Assembly (NCBI GenBank): GCA_964291505.2
Contig: OZ220216.1
Span: forward strand, 558,001 to 622,000
DNA: 64,000 bases
Origin: Kistimonas sp964291505
GTDB lineage: Bacteria; Pseudomonadota; Gammaproteobacteria; Pseudomonadales; Endozoicomonadaceae
Direction: 5' to 3'
Shown: positions 15,755-25,259 of the stretch, in pieces
Layout of the letters: each line of letters opens with the position of its first letter
Numbering within the stretch: position 1 is the first letter of the stretch
Notes under the pieces: model-generated
What the model saw: only the letters and a program-made list of their open reading frames with translations
Database searches by the model: none
Told to the model about the DNA's origin: nothing
Program-made: the position numbers and the translations under genes

Positions 15755-17566
15755 GTGATTGAGAAGCTGAGAAATATCGCGATTATCGCGCACGTTGACC
15801 ACGGTAAGACAACGCTGGTCGACAAACTGCTGCAGCAGTCCGGCACCCTGGGCCGGAAGGATCAGGATGCCGAACGCATCATGGATTCCAACGACCAGGA
15901 ACGGGAGCGCGGCATCACCATCCTGGCCAAGAATACGGCGATCAACTGGCAGGATTACCATATTAATATTGTGGATACTCCTGGACACGCCGACTTCGGT
16001 GGTGAAGTCGAGCGGGTACTGTCCATGGTGGATTCCGTTCTGTTGCTGGTGGATGCCGTTGATGGCCCCATGCCGCAGACCCGCTTTGTGACCCAGAAGG
16101 CCTTTGAACAGGGCCTGAGTCCGATTGTTGTTATCAACAAGGTGGATCGTCCCGGCGCGCGTCCTGACTGGGTTATGGATCAGGTATTTGACCTGTTCGA
16201 CCGCCTGGGCGCTACCGATGAGCAGCTCGACTTCCCGGTGATTTATGCGTCAGCACTGAATGGTATTGCTGGCAATGATCCGGATGAGATGGCGGATGAT
16301 ATGACGCCATTGTTCGAAATGATTGTGGACAAGGTGCCGGCACCGGATGTTAATCGGGATGGACCGTTCCAGATGCAGATCAGTGCGCTGGATTACAATA
16401 GCTATGTTGGCATTATTGGTATTGGTCGGGTCAGCCGTGGTGTTGTAGGTACCAATACACCGGTACGCCTGATTGAACGTGACGGAAAGGCGCGTAATGC
16501 TCGTATTCTGAAAGTCATGGGGCATCTGGGTCTTGAGCGTGTTGATGTAGAGCAGGCCCGTGCCGGTGATATTATCTGCATCACCGGTATCGATAACCTG
16601 AATATTTCCGATACCCTGTGCGACCCTGATCACCCTGAACAGATGAAGCCTCTGACGGTTGACGAGCCGACCGTCAGCATGACTTTCCAGGTGAATGATT
16701 CGCCATTTGCCGGTCAGGAAGGCAAGTTCGTCACATCCCGTAATATCAAGGACCGCCTGGAGCGTGAACTGCTGCATAACGTGGCGCTGCGTGTGGAGCA
16801 GGGCGCTGATGCGGACAAGTTCATCGTGTCTGGCCGAGGTGAACTGCACCTGTCAGTCCTGATTGAGACCATGCGCCGTGAAGGCTATGAAATGGGGGTG
16901 TCCCGTCCTGAAGTTGTGATCAGGGAGATTGATGGTGTTTCCCATGAGCCTTTCGAACAGGTTGTGATCGATGTGGAAGATCAGCATCAGGGTTCCGTCA
17001 TGGAAGAAATGGGACTGCGCAAGGCTGAATTGAAAAACATGGTGCCGGACGGCAAGGGCCGTACCCGCCTGGACTTCATCATGCCAGCCCGTGGATTGAT
17101 CGGTTTCCGTTCCCAGTTCATGACCATGACCTCTGGCAGCGGCATCCTGACCCACATCTTTGACCACTATGGTCCTGTCAAGGATGGCAAGGTTGCGCAC
17201 CGTAAGAATGGTGTGCTGGTTTCCATGGTTAAGGGTAAGGCGCTGGGTTACGCGTTGTGGAATCTGCAGGAACGTGGTCGTCTGTTCATTGGTCCTAACG
17301 TTGAGGTCTATGAAGGCCAGATCATTGGCCTGCACAGCCGTGAAAACGATCTGACGGTGAACCCGACCAAGGCCAAGCAGCTGACCAACGTGCGGGCATC
17401 CGGTACCGATGAAAACATCATGCTCACGCCGCATATTCGTCATACGCTGGAGCAGGCGCTCGAGTTTATTGATGATGATGAGCTGGTGGAAGTTACACCG
17501 GAATCCATCCGTTTGCGTAAGAAGAAGCTGACAGAGGTGGAACGTCGTCGTTCTTCCAAGAAATAA
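15755..17566 (+). CDS. typA: ribosome-associated GTPase TypA/BipA
   Basis: 603 residues, translation-factor GTPase. G1 is AHVDHGKTTLVDKLL (about 14-28), then the switch regions with RERGITILAKN and DTPGHADFGGEVER, and NKVDRPGARPDW. The EF-G-like domains follow, and the C-terminal domain ends with a basic tail (RLRKKKLTEVERRRSSKK). It acts on the ribosome in stress, cold growth and subunit assembly. The start is GTG at 15755, with GAGG 9 bases upstream. It is monocistronic: the kinase gene ends 72 bases before, and 250 bases follow without a gene. Confidence 0.96.
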   Translation: MIEKLRNIAIIAHVDHGKTTLVDKLLQQSGTLGRKDQDAERIMDSNDQERERGITILAKNTAINWQDYHINIVDTPGHADFGGEVERVLSMVDSVLLLVDAVDGPMPQTRFVTQKAFEQGLSPIVVINKVDRPGARPDWVMDQVFDLFDRLGATDEQLDFPVIYASALNGIAGNDPDEMADDMTPLFEMIVDKVPAPDVNRDGPFQMQISALDYNSYVGIIGIGRVSRGVVGTNTPVRLIERDGKARNARILKVMGHLGLERVDVEQARAGDIICITGIDNLNISDTLCDPDHPEQMKPLTVDEPTVSMTFQVNDSPFAGQEGKFVTSRNIKDRLERELLHNVALRVEQGADADKFIVSGRGELHLSVLIETMRREGYEMGVSRPEVVIREIDGVSHEPFEQVVIDVEDQHQGSVMEEMGLRKAELKNMVPDGKGRTRLDFIMPARGLIGFRSQFMTMTSGSGILTHIFDHYGPVKDGKVAHRKNGVLVSMVKGKALGYALWNLQERGRLFIGPNVEVYEGQIIGLHSRENDLTVNPTKAKQLTNVRASGTDENIMLTPHIRHTLEQALEFIDDDELVEVTPESIRLRKKKLTEVERRRSSKK

Positions 17567-17594
17567 GGAAATCGTCTGTCTGTAGTCGTTTGAT

Positions 17595-17621
17595 TTGCCG
17601 CACAGGTTTAGCGTGCGGCAA
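17595..17621 (+). terminator. possible weak terminator or stem after typA
   Basis: TTGCCGCAC and GTGCGGCAA (9 bp, loop AGGTTTAGC) lie 28 bases after the typA stop. No T run follows, so termination is uncertain. Confidence 0.35.
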
Positions 17622-17817
17622 TGACAGGATGTCTTTATAGACTGGCGGCGAGTGCGAGCACTTTCTGCCAGTCTGTCATGGAGTAAAAGCCGTGTTTCTG
17701 CTGGCTTTATTCCCACTCTGAATAGGGTTAATGTTAGACACTGGTACTTTTAATCTGGCTGTTATGATCATTGTTCAGTGAGCTGACAGTTGCCTGTGTC
17801 ATGACAAAGGATATCCG

Positions 17818-18795
17818 ATGCTGACGCTTTATCCGGCCATTAAACCCTACGCCCGCCATATCCTGCCGGTTTCCGGCCATCATGAACTGTATCTTGAAGA
17901 GAGTGGTAACCCTGAAGGGATTCCGGTGCTCTACCTGCATGGAGGCCCCGGCGGCTCCTGCGATAAACATACCCGACGCTTCTTTGATCCCAACCTGTAC
18001 CGCATCATTGCGTTTGATCAGCGCGGCTGTGGTCGTTCCCGTCCCTATGGTGAACTGGAAAATAATACTACGGCGCATTTGCTGGAGGACATGGAAGCGA
18101 TTCGTGCCTTCCTGAAAGTCGACAAATGGATGTTATTTGGCGGTTCCTGGGGCTCAACATTGGCACTATTGTATGCCATTCAGCATCCAGAGAAGGTGTT
18201 GGCCATGGTGTTGCGTGGTATCTGGCTGGCGCGTGAGCGGGATATCAACTGGCTTTACCGGGATGGCGCTAATCGGGTGTTCCCCGATTACTGGCAAACA
18301 TTCTCCCAGCCTATTCCTGAGGCAGAGCGTGGCGATATGCTGAGCGCTTTCTATGCACGGCTAACAGGAACCGATGAGCTGGCCAGGATGGCAGCCGCCA
18401 AGGCCTGGTGCCTGTGGGAAGGACATTGTGCAACCCTGCGTCCCAGCCAGGAAGTGCTGGATGGCTTTTCGGATCCGCATCGCGCTCTGGCCATGGCCCG
18501 TATCGCATCCCACTATATGATCAATAAGGCGTTCATTCAGGAAAACGAAATTCTTGAGCAGTGCCAGGCTATCTCCAGTATTCCCGGGATTATTGTCCAT
18601 GGACGTTACGATATGGTGTGTCCGCTCGAGAATGCGCAGACATTGCAACAGCACTGGCTGGAAGTCGAACTCCACATTGTGAGGGATGCTGGACACTCGG
18701 CCAAGGAGGCCGGTATTCGGGATGCCCTGGTCAGGGCGACCGATGAAATGGGCAAACGCTTCGGCAAAGAGTTTGGTCTGGACAAAACCTCTTGA
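17818..18795 (+). CDS. pip: proline iminopeptidase
   Basis: 325-residue alpha/beta hydrolase that removes N-terminal proline from peptides. The oxyanion-hole motif LYLHGGPGGSCDKH (about 38-51) is characteristic of peptidase family S33. The nucleophile elbow is FGGSWGSTLAL, with Ser in GGSWGS (about 110). Late acidic and His residues are in GRYDMVCP and RDAGHSAKE, completing the Ser-Asp-His triad. The cap domain is helical and Trp-rich. Thirteen bases separate it from dtd, which likely shares its transcript, as in Pseudomonas. Confidence 0.93.
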   Translation: MLTLYPAIKPYARHILPVSGHHELYLEESGNPEGIPVLYLHGGPGGSCDKHTRRFFDPNLYRIIAFDQRGCGRSRPYGELENNTTAHLLEDMEAIRAFLKVDKWMLFGGSWGSTLALLYAIQHPEKVLAMVLRGIWLARERDINWLYRDGANRVFPDYWQTFSQPIPEAERGDMLSAFYARLTGTDELARMAAAKAWCLWEGHCATLRPSQEVLDGFSDPHRALAMARIASHYMINKAFIQENEILEQCQAISSIPGIIVHGRYDMVCPLENAQTLQQHWLEVELHIVRDAGHSAKEAGIRDALVRATDEMGKRFGKEFGLDKTS

Positions 18796-18807
18796 TATAA
18801 GGCTGTT

Positions 18808-19245
18808 ATGAAAGGGTTGATTCAGCGTGTCAGCCACGCGAGAGTGGTTGTTGCGGGTGAAACCGTGGGTGCAATTGATTCAGGGTTGCTGCTGCTGTTA
18901 GGGGTGGAAAAAGACGACGATGAGCTGAAAGCGGACAAGTTGCTGGATCGTGTTCTGCGTTACCGGATCTTTTCTGACGACAATGGCAAGATGAACCTGA
19001 GTTTGGCGGATACCGGTGGCGGGCTGCTGGTTGTCTCCCAGTTCACCCTGGTGGCCGATACCCGTAAAGGGTTGCGACCCAGTTTCAGTTCCGGGGCAAC
19101 ACCGGAGAAAGGGAATGCGTTATATGAATATTTCGTTAAGCAGGCCCGACTGCGTCATTCTGATGTTGCCACCGGCGTTTTTGGTGCGGATATGAAAGTC
19201 AGTCTGCTCAATGATGGACCGGTGACGTTTATGTTGGACGTTTAA
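18808..19245 (+). CDS. dtd: D-aminoacyl-tRNA deacylase
   Basis: 145 residues, the normal length. It hydrolyses D-aminoacyl-tRNAs and mischarged glycyl-tRNA(Ala). The two signature motifs are present: LLVVSQFTLVADTRKG (SQFTL, around residues 76-80) and NDGPVTFMLDV at the C-terminus (the cross-subunit NxGPxT motif). The protein begins MKGLIQRVSHARVVV, typical of the family. It follows pip closely and ends just before a GC-rich hairpin. Confidence 0.96.
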   Translation: MKGLIQRVSHARVVVAGETVGAIDSGLLLLLGVEKDDDELKADKLLDRVLRYRIFSDDNGKMNLSLADTGGGLLVVSQFTLVADTRKGLRPSFSSGATPEKGNALYEYFVKQARLRHSDVATGVFGADMKVSLLNDGPVTFMLDV

Positions 19246-19256
19246 GTATTTTGTTC

Positions 19257-19295
19257 CGGGAGTCAGCGTGTAAGGTGCTGGCTCCCGACGGTTTT
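19257..19295 (+). terminator. terminator of the pip-dtd transcript
   Basis: CGGGAGTCAGC and GCTGGCTCCCG form an 11-bp stem with one wobble pair and a 9-base loop, followed by ACGGTTTTAT. It starts 11 bases after the dtd stop. Confidence 0.65.
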
Positions 19296-19519
19296 ATCGC
19301 ATCCTTCCATTACCTCTATTCATTCTCCAGGATCCTTTGTTTCGCCATTCCTGTAAGCTTGCTGCACCGGTTTGGTGCGTTATATATGCTTGTCTGATCT
19401 GTTATGAATCACTATGTGCTTGATATAACGTAATTACCTTCCTCTTATTGATTCTTTTTGTGGCGTACATGTTGCTTAGGCATTGCATATATGTGACAGG
19501 AATAGTGAGGGGGAGGGAT

Positions 19520-20323
19520 ATGTTAATGAGCCGATTACCTGCTTTGTTTTTGATGATGCTGCTGGCGACGTCATTGCCAGTTGAAGCAGTTTTGACAGAT
19601 GCTGAGGCGGTGAACAAATCGGGGCGGCAGCGGATGCTGTCACAACGGATTGTGAAGAATTACCTGATGCTCGGTGCCGGTGTAAACTCGGAGGTGGCGC
19701 AGAAACAGTTGGATGCCAGCATCGCCCTCTTTGAGCAGCAGTTCCTTGAGTTGTCTGATTATGCACCGACCCAGAAAATTCGGGATATGCTGTCCCGGGT
19801 GGAGGACGTCTGGCTGTTGTATAGGGTGCAGGCGCTGGCGACACCCAACAAACAGGATGCTGTCTGGGTCTTGAGAAAAAGCAATGAGCTTCTGACCTTA
19901 TCGAATGATGTAGTGACCTTGATTGAACAGCATGCTGGTGGCAATAACGCGAAACTGGTGAATGTTTCCGGTCGGCAGCGGATGCTATCCCAACGTATCG
20001 CTGCCCGTTATATGGCGATGGCCTGGGGAGTAGCGGCGGAGGAGCTTCACGGAGAGTTGAATGATGCAATTACACTTTTCGATGAATCCCTGCAGTTTCT
20101 CCGGGTTGCTCCTGAGAACAGTGCCATGATCCAGAAGAAGCTGACCAAGGTGCAGGCGCAGTGGCAGTTTTCCAAGGCAGGATTCAAGGGAGAGAAAGAA
20201 GGGCGTTATGTGCCCACGGTGATTTCGGTGACGACGGAATCCATTCTGCGGAAAATGAATGAATTGACAGGCGATTATGAGTCGCTGATGGAGGCACAGC
20301 AGCTGGCTAATGTTGAGCTGTAA
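19520..20323 (+). CDS. periplasmic protein with two PilJ-type sensor repeats
   Basis: 267 residues from ATG 19520, which has GGGAGGG 5 bases upstream; the longer frame from 19448 is unlikely. A signal peptide ends near LPVEA. Two copies of the type IV pili methyl-accepting N-terminal domain follow: NKSGRQRMLSQRIVKNYLML (about 33-52) and NVSGRQRMLSQRIAARYMAM (about 152-171). In PilJ and NarX/NarQ-type receptors this SGRQRMLSQR helix senses ligands in the periplasm. Here no membrane anchor or signalling domain follows, so it is a free periplasmic sensor or binding module. Its partner is unknown. It converges on argS across a shared terminator. Confidence 0.8.
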   Translation: MLMSRLPALFLMMLLATSLPVEAVLTDAEAVNKSGRQRMLSQRIVKNYLMLGAGVNSEVAQKQLDASIALFEQQFLELSDYAPTQKIRDMLSRVEDVWLLYRVQALATPNKQDAVWVLRKSNELLTLSNDVVTLIEQHAGGNNAKLVNVSGRQRMLSQRIAARYMAMAWGVAAEELHGELNDAITLFDESLQFLRVAPENSAMIQKKLTKVQAQWQFSKAGFKGEKEGRYVPTVISVTTESILRKMNELTGDYESLMEAQQLANVEL

Positions 20324-20326
20324 ATG

Positions 20327-20358
20327 AAAAAAACGGCAGCTGAAGCTGCCGTTTTTTT
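20327..20358. terminator. bidirectional terminator between the PilJ-like gene and argS
   Basis: AAAAACGGCAGCT and AGCTGCCGTTTTT with a 2-base centre, flanked by A and T runs on the two strands. It ends both converging transcripts. Confidence 0.9.
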
Positions 20359-20368
20359 CGTGGGCAAA

Positions 20369-22111
20369 TTACATCTGTTCGACAGTGTTGATGCCGAGTA
20401 GATCCAGTCCCTGTTTCAGTACACGGGCTGTTAGTGCGCAAAGCTGCAGTCGGCTGTTGCGTACTTCCTCTTCAACACCCGCCTTGTTAACCGGGCAGGC
20501 TTCATAGAATTTCATGAAGGCGCCGGCCAGATCGTACAGGTAGGCACACATAAAGTGCGGCATACCTTCGCGAACGACGGTGTCGATGGTTTCGCTGAAC
20601 TGCATGACTTTCATTGCCAGTGCACGTTCTTCGGCTTCGGTCAGAGTGATGTGGCCGGTCAGGTCGGATTCATTGACACCCGCCTTGCGGAAGATGCTGC
20701 GAATCCGGGTGTAGGCGTACATCATGTAGGGGGCCGTGTTGCCTTCGAAAGACAGCATGTTGTCCCAGTCAAAGATGTAGTCGCTGGTCCGGTTCTTGGA
20801 CAGATCGGAATATTTCACCGCGCCCATGGCCACCGCTTTGATGACTTCAACTTTCTGTTCTTCGGTGAGGTCGGCACTTTTCTGGGCAATCAGACGCGCT
20901 GCCCGTTCTTCGGCTTCGTCCAGCAGTTCAGACAGTTTGACGACGCCGCCGCTTCTGGTCTTGAACGGCTTGCCGTCCTTACCCAGCATGACGCCAAAGG
21001 CATGGTGCTCCAGCGGTACGGATTCAGGTACGTAGCCGGCCTTGCGTACGATGGTCCAGGCCTGTTGCAGGTGCTGGGCCTGACGGGCGTCGATGTAATA
21101 CAGTACCCGGTTGGCGCCCAGGGTTTCGTAGCGGTACTTGGCGCAGGCGATGTCGGCCGTGGTGTAGAGAAAACCGCCGTCTTTCTTCTGGACGATGACA
21201 CCCATGGGGTCGCCATCCTTGTTCTTGAATTCGTCCAGGTAGACAACCTTGGCACCCTGGTCTTCTACCGCCAGCCCTTTGGCCTCGAGATCCTGGATAA
21301 TACCGGACAGCATGTCGTTGTACATGCTTTCGCCCATGGTATCTTCACGGGTCAGGGTGACATTCAGCCGATCATAGTTGCGCTGGTTCTGCTCCAGGGT
21401 GACATCAACCAGTTTCTGCCACATCTCCAGGCACCACTCGTCGCCGCCTTGCAGCTTGACGACATAGTTACGCGCGCGCTCTGCGAATTCAGGATTGCTG
21501 TCATAATGCTTTTTGGATTCCCGGTAGAACTCTTCGAGGTCGGCCAGCTCAGCGGACATGACTTCCGGGTTTTCTTTCTGTAGTTCTTCCAAGTGAGCAA
21601 TCAGCATGCCGAACTGAGTGCCCCAGTCGCCGATATGGTTGGCTCGAATCACTTTGTTGCCAAGGAATTCCAGGGTGCGCACAACCGCATCACCGATGAT
21701 CGTGGAGCGCAGGTGACCAACGTGCATTTCCTTGGCAACGTTAGGGGCGGAGTAGTCCACAACAATGGTCTGCTTTTCTGCGGTTTCCTCGGCGCCGCCG
21801 CGGGGATCCTTGCTGTAGCTGTCCAGTTCACCGGCCAGCCATTCGGCATTGATGAACAGGTTGATAAAACCGGGGCCCGCGATTTCGGTCTTTTCGATGA
21901 TGCCGCCCAGCTCCAGTTTGTCCACGACCTGCTGTGCCAGTTCACGGGGATTCATGCCCATTTTTTTTGCAGCGGGCATGATGCCGTTGGCCTGGTAATC
22001 GCCAAATTGAGCACGGGCGCTGGTGCGGACCATGGCATTACTGCCTTCCGGAGCGCCGGCCGCGATCAGGGCCTGGGTGAGCTGGTGTTCGAGTACTTTA
22101 AGCACGTTCAT
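20369..22111 (-). CDS. argS: arginyl-tRNA synthetase
   Basis: 580 residues, class I synthetase. The N-terminal additional domain (about 1-110) contains ARAQFGDYQANGIMPAAKK. The HIGH-like signature is in NVAKEMHVGHLRSTIIGD (about 124-141). The C-terminal anticodon-binding domain ends ALTARVLKQGLDLLGINTVEQM (last 22 residues, split here as two parts: ALTARVLKQG and the rest). It charges tRNA-Arg. In Pseudomonas it lies directly downstream of priA; here priA is about 24 kb away and argS is divergent from the SPOR-hslVU operon. Confidence 0.97.
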   Translation of the reverse strand: MNVLKVLEHQLTQALIAAGAPEGSNAMVRTSARAQFGDYQANGIMPAAKKMGMNPRELAQQVVDKLELGGIIEKTEIAGPGFINLFINAEWLAGELDSYSKDPRGGAEETAEKQTIVVDYSAPNVAKEMHVGHLRSTIIGDAVVRTLEFLGNKVIRANHIGDWGTQFGMLIAHLEELQKENPEVMSAELADLEEFYRESKKHYDSNPEFAERARNYVVKLQGGDEWCLEMWQKLVDVTLEQNQRNYDRLNVTLTREDTMGESMYNDMLSGIIQDLEAKGLAVEDQGAKVVYLDEFKNKDGDPMGVIVQKKDGGFLYTTADIACAKYRYETLGANRVLYYIDARQAQHLQQAWTIVRKAGYVPESVPLEHHAFGVMLGKDGKPFKTRSGGVVKLSELLDEAEERAARLIAQKSADLTEEQKVEVIKAVAMGAVKYSDLSKNRTSDYIFDWDNMLSFEGNTAPYMMYAYTRIRSIFRKAGVNESDLTGHITLTEAEERALAMKVMQFSETIDTVVREGMPHFMCAYLYDLAGAFMKFYEACPVNKAGVEEEVRNSRLQLCALTARVLKQGLDLLGINTVEQM

Positions 22112-22492
22112 GAACGGATCCTTAAACCTTGGTCAGGGTCTGGGTTATATAAATAACGTAGTGTAGAGGCAAGCGGTCAGGCAGGACAGAGCACAAGAAA
22201 AGGTGCCTGTACTGCTTAAATTCGGCGGTAGCGTCGTCGGAGAGCGGGGAGAAAACAGAGGCGTGCAATAATACCCGCGTCAGGGACGTGGTCTTCAGTC
22301 GGTAAGTCGTAAGAAGTGTCTATTATCGTAGCCATGAGCCGGATGCTATCGAAATTCCACAGGCAAAACAATACGTTTTCAAGGGGTACTGGTTTGTCAG
22401 GTAAGACCGTAAAAGTCACGGTAGAGTTCCCGTTTTCTTCTGCAGATAATTGTCTGTTTGGTCAGCGTGCGTAGCGAACGGGTTGCGTGTTT

Positions 22493-22521
22493 TTAACAGT
22501 TGGCTCAATGCCTTGTATAGT
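22493..22521 (+). promoter_or_regulatory. sigma-70-type promoter of the SPOR-hslVU operon
   Basis: TTAACA (22493-22498) and TATAGT (22516-22521) are separated by exactly 17 bases, 41 bases upstream of the SPOR-protein ATG. The rest of the 450-bp argS/SPOR gap shows nothing I can name. Confidence 0.6.
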
Positions 22522-22561
22522 ATGGGTAGTCTTGACTACGTAGCGGTGCCATGGAGGGGTA

Positions 22562-23182
22562 ATGGCGGCGAAAAAAACGGTTCGGCGCGGTGCGTCGACA
22601 ACGAAGAAATCGGCAGGAAAGAAAGATATTCCCGGCTGGTTATGGCTGGGCGCCGGTGTCACCATTGGGGTGTTGGTGACGTTATTGGTGAATCTTGCGG
22701 CGGATGCCGGCGTAGATGCGCGTTCGGTGGCTGGCAATACGGGTACCGGTGAAGTCGTTAGCAAGAAGAAGCCGTCACCGGAAAAGAAACCGGTCTTTGA
22801 TTTCTATACCTTGTTGCCAGAGTCAGAAGTCATGGTCTCCAGTGAGCCCAAGCATGAATCAGCGGCATCGCCAAAAAGTGAGAAGCCTGTCGTGGTGAAG
22901 GCACCGGCAGAAAAGCAGGCGCCGGTCACTGTGGAGGCAAAGCCAAACCGACGTTATTTGTTGCAGGCTGGCTCCTTCCGCAATCCCGATGATGCCGATC
23001 GCTTACGGGCACAGTTGCTGCTGTGGGGGTTGGATGCCCGGGTCGAGCGCGTCATCGTCAAGGGTGGAGATGCCTGGCACCGGGTGCAGTTGGGGCCGTT
23101 CACTGAGCAGAGCTCTCTGAACGAAGCCCGTCAGACCCTGGCCGCCCACAAGATCGATTCATTGATGTTGCAGCTTAAATAA
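22562..23182 (+). CDS. SPOR-domain cell-division/envelope protein (FtsN-like)
   Basis: 206 residues. A basic cytoplasmic start (KKTVRRGASTTKKSAGKK), one membrane helix (about 26-45, WLWLGAGVTIGVLVTLLVNL), a Pro/Lys/Val-rich periplasmic linker, and a C-terminal SPOR domain (about 135-206: YLLQAGSFRNPDDADRLRAQ, then a second half with WHRVQLGPF). SPOR domains bind peptidoglycan lacking stem peptides at the division site. This gene occupies the same place before hslVU in Pseudomonas. GGAGGGG lies just before the ATG. It is similar to FtsN in plan, but orthology is not proven. Confidence 0.85.
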   Translation: MAAKKTVRRGASTTKKSAGKKDIPGWLWLGAGVTIGVLVTLLVNLAADAGVDARSVAGNTGTGEVVSKKKPSPEKKPVFDFYTLLPESEVMVSSEPKHESAASPKSEKPVVVKAPAEKQAPVTVEAKPNRRYLLQAGSFRNPDDADRLRAQLLLWGLDARVERVIVKGGDAWHRVQLGPFTEQSSLNEARQTLAAHKIDSLMLQLK

Positions 23183-23276
23183 TCCATTTCCGGCCCTCGA
23201 AGGGGAGGGCCCTTGAAATTGTTTCCCGCCGTCCCAATCATTCCCTCATCTCAATGAACGAATTCAGGAGTCCGCC

Positions 23277-23822
23277 TTGGAACAGTACAGAGGCACTACC
23301 ATCCTGTCTGTGCGCAGAAATGGCAAAGTGGTGATCGGTGGTGACGGTCAGGTGTCACTGGGGCAGACGGTTATCAAGGGTAACGCCCGCAAGGTTCGCC
23401 GTCTTTACAATAACCAGGTACTGGCCGGTTTTGCCGGCGGTACGGCGGATGCGTTTACCCTGTTTGAGCGCTTTGAAGCGCAGTTGGAAAAGCACCAGGG
23501 GCAATTGGTGCGTGCCGCGGTTGAGTTGGCGAAAGACTGGCGTACTGATCGTGCGCTGCGTCGCCTGGAAGCCATGCTGGCGGTAGCCGATGCCAAGGCA
23601 TCGTTGATCATTACCGGTAACGGGGACGTCATGGAGCCGGAAGATGGCATCCTGGCGATTGGTTCCGGTGGCTCGTTCGCCCAGTCTGCCGCCCGGGCGT
23701 TGTTCGAAAATACGGATATGGATGCGCGGGATATCGTGGAAAAAAGCCTGTCGATTGCAGGTGATATCTGTGTCTACACCAATCACAACCGGACTATCGA
23801 AGAACTCTGCTACGACGAGTAA
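23277..23822 (+). CDS. hslV: ATP-dependent protease HslVU, peptidase subunit HslV
   Basis: 181 residues from a TTG start. The short propeptide MEQYRG precedes the conserved TTILSVRRNGKVVIGGDGQV; the first Thr after cleavage is the catalytic nucleophile, as in the proteasome beta fold. GSGGSFAQSAARAL and the C-terminal TIEELCYDE are also family-like. HslV forms a double hexamer capped by HslU. The propeptide is a few residues longer than the single Met of E. coli. It lies 42 bases before hslU. Confidence 0.96.
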   Translation: MEQYRGTTILSVRRNGKVVIGGDGQVSLGQTVIKGNARKVRRLYNNQVLAGFAGGTADAFTLFERFEAQLEKHQGQLVRAAVELAKDWRTDRALRRLEAMLAVADAKASLIITGNGDVMEPEDGILAIGSGGSFAQSAARALFENTDMDARDIVEKSLSIAGDICVYTNHNRTIEELCYDE

Positions 23823-23864
23823 GCCCGGCACCGGTAACGAATTCAGGAAATCAGAGCTGCAGTT

Positions 23865-25196
23865 ATGTCGAATATGACTCCCCGCGAAATTGTCCACGAG
23901 CTGGATAAACACATTATTGGTCAGGATGACGCCAAGCGTTCCGTGGCCATTGCGTTGCGTAACCGCTGGCGCCGGATGCAGATAGATGAAGCACTGCGCA
24001 ACGAAATCAGCCCCAAGAATATTCTGATGATCGGGCCGACCGGTGTCGGTAAAACCGAGATAGCGCGTCGTCTGGCCAAGCTGGCCAATGCGCCGTTCAT
24101 TAAGGTGGAAGCGACCAAGTTCACCGAAGTGGGCTATGTCGGTCGTGATGTTGAATCAATCGTGCGTGATCTGGTTGACGCTGCCATCAAGATGCAGCGT
24201 GAGCAGGAAATGCAAAAGGTCAAGCATCGCGCCATGGATGCGGCAGAGGATCGGATTCTGGATGCGCTGCTGCCACCGGCTCGCTCTTTCTCTGAAGAGT
24301 CCCAGCCGCAGGATAACAGTACGCGTCAGGTCTTTCGCAAGAAACTACGTGAAGGCGAGCTGGACGATAAAGAGATTGATATTGAAGTCAATGAAGCCAG
24401 TGTCGGTGTGGAAATTATGGCACCTCCCGGCATGGAGGAAATGACCAGCCAGCTGCAGAATATGTTCTCCAGTATGTCCAGCGGCAAGAAAAAGGCACGC
24501 AAGCTGAAAGTCCGTGAAGCCATGAAGCTGGTTCAGGATGAGGAAGCGGCCAAGCTGGTCAATGAAGATGACCTGAAAACCAGCGCGATTGAAGCGGTGG
24601 AACAGAACGGTATTGTCTTCCTGGATGAAATCGACAAGGTGGCGAAGCGTTCCGGTAATAATAGTGGTGATGTTTCCCGTGAAGGCGTACAGCGCGACCT
24701 GTTGCCACTGATTGAAGGTTGCACGGTAAGCACCAAGTACGGAATGGTCAAAACCGATCACATCCTGTTTATCGCTTCCGGTGCATTCCATCTGTCCAAG
24801 CCGTCTGACCTGATTCCTGAATTGCAGGGCCGTCTGCCGATCCGTGTGGAGCTGAAGGCGCTGAACGTGGAAGATTTCGAGCGTATTCTGACCGAGCCGG
24901 ATGCATCGCTGACTGAACAGTATCAGGCGCTGATGGCGACTGAAGGGCTGAAGATTGAATTTGCCCGTTCCGGAATCAACCGTGTGGCAGAGGTTGCCTG
25001 GCAGGTGAATGAAAATACCGAAAATATTGGGGCGCGTCGTCTGCATACCGTGATGGAACGTTTGCTGGAAGAAGTGTCTTTTGGTGCGGCGGATTTGGCG
25101 GCTACCGGTGAAGCGGTGGTGATTGATGCTGAGTATGTGAATCAACATCTGGGCGCGCTGGTTCAGAATGAAGATCTGAGCCGTTATATCCTGTAA
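23865..25196 (+). CDS. hslU: HslVU ATPase/unfoldase subunit HslU
   Basis: 443 residues, AAA+ Clp/Hsp100 family. It starts MSNMTPREIVHELDKHIIGQ. Walker A is GPTGVGKTEIARRLA (about 57-71), with the pore loop TKFTEVGYVGRDVES after it. The inserted I domain (about 110-240) is charged and variable. Walker B is GIVFLDEIDKVA (about 248-259), and the sensor/C-terminal region includes ENIGARRLHTVMERLLEE. The extreme C-terminus (EDLSRYIL) is the tail that docks into HslV. The strong terminator downstream ends the operon. Confidence 0.97.
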   Translation: MSNMTPREIVHELDKHIIGQDDAKRSVAIALRNRWRRMQIDEALRNEISPKNILMIGPTGVGKTEIARRLAKLANAPFIKVEATKFTEVGYVGRDVESIVRDLVDAAIKMQREQEMQKVKHRAMDAAEDRILDALLPPARSFSEESQPQDNSTRQVFRKKLREGELDDKEIDIEVNEASVGVEIMAPPGMEEMTSQLQNMFSSMSSGKKKARKLKVREAMKLVQDEEAAKLVNEDDLKTSAIEAVEQNGIVFLDEIDKVAKRSGNNSGDVSREGVQRDLLPLIEGCTVSTKYGMVKTDHILFIASGAFHLSKPSDLIPELQGRLPIRVELKALNVEDFERILTEPDASLTEQYQALMATEGLKIEFARSGINRVAEVAWQVNENTENIGARRLHTVMERLLEEVSFGAADLAATGEAVVIDAEYVNQHLGALVQNEDLSRYIL

Positions 25197-25220
25197 CAAG
25201 GCTCGATTGGTCGCTGTGCA

Positions 25221-25259
25221 AAGCCCGCTTCCGTTAACAACCGGAAGCGGGCTTTTTTT
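25221..25259. terminator. bidirectional terminator between hslU and the wzz-like gene
   Basis: AAGCCCGCTTCCG and CGGAAGCGGGCTT form a 13-bp perfect stem followed by a T run. The last bases of the T run overlap the stop codon of the opposing wzz-like gene. Confidence 0.92.

Noticed and set aside
20555..21583. 342-residue frame on the plus strand
   Set aside because: It lies wholly antisense to argS, whose frame is full length with clear motifs.
22216..22419. 67-residue minus-strand frame in the argS/SPOR gap
   Set aside because: No ribosome site, odd composition and no recognised family; treated as chance.
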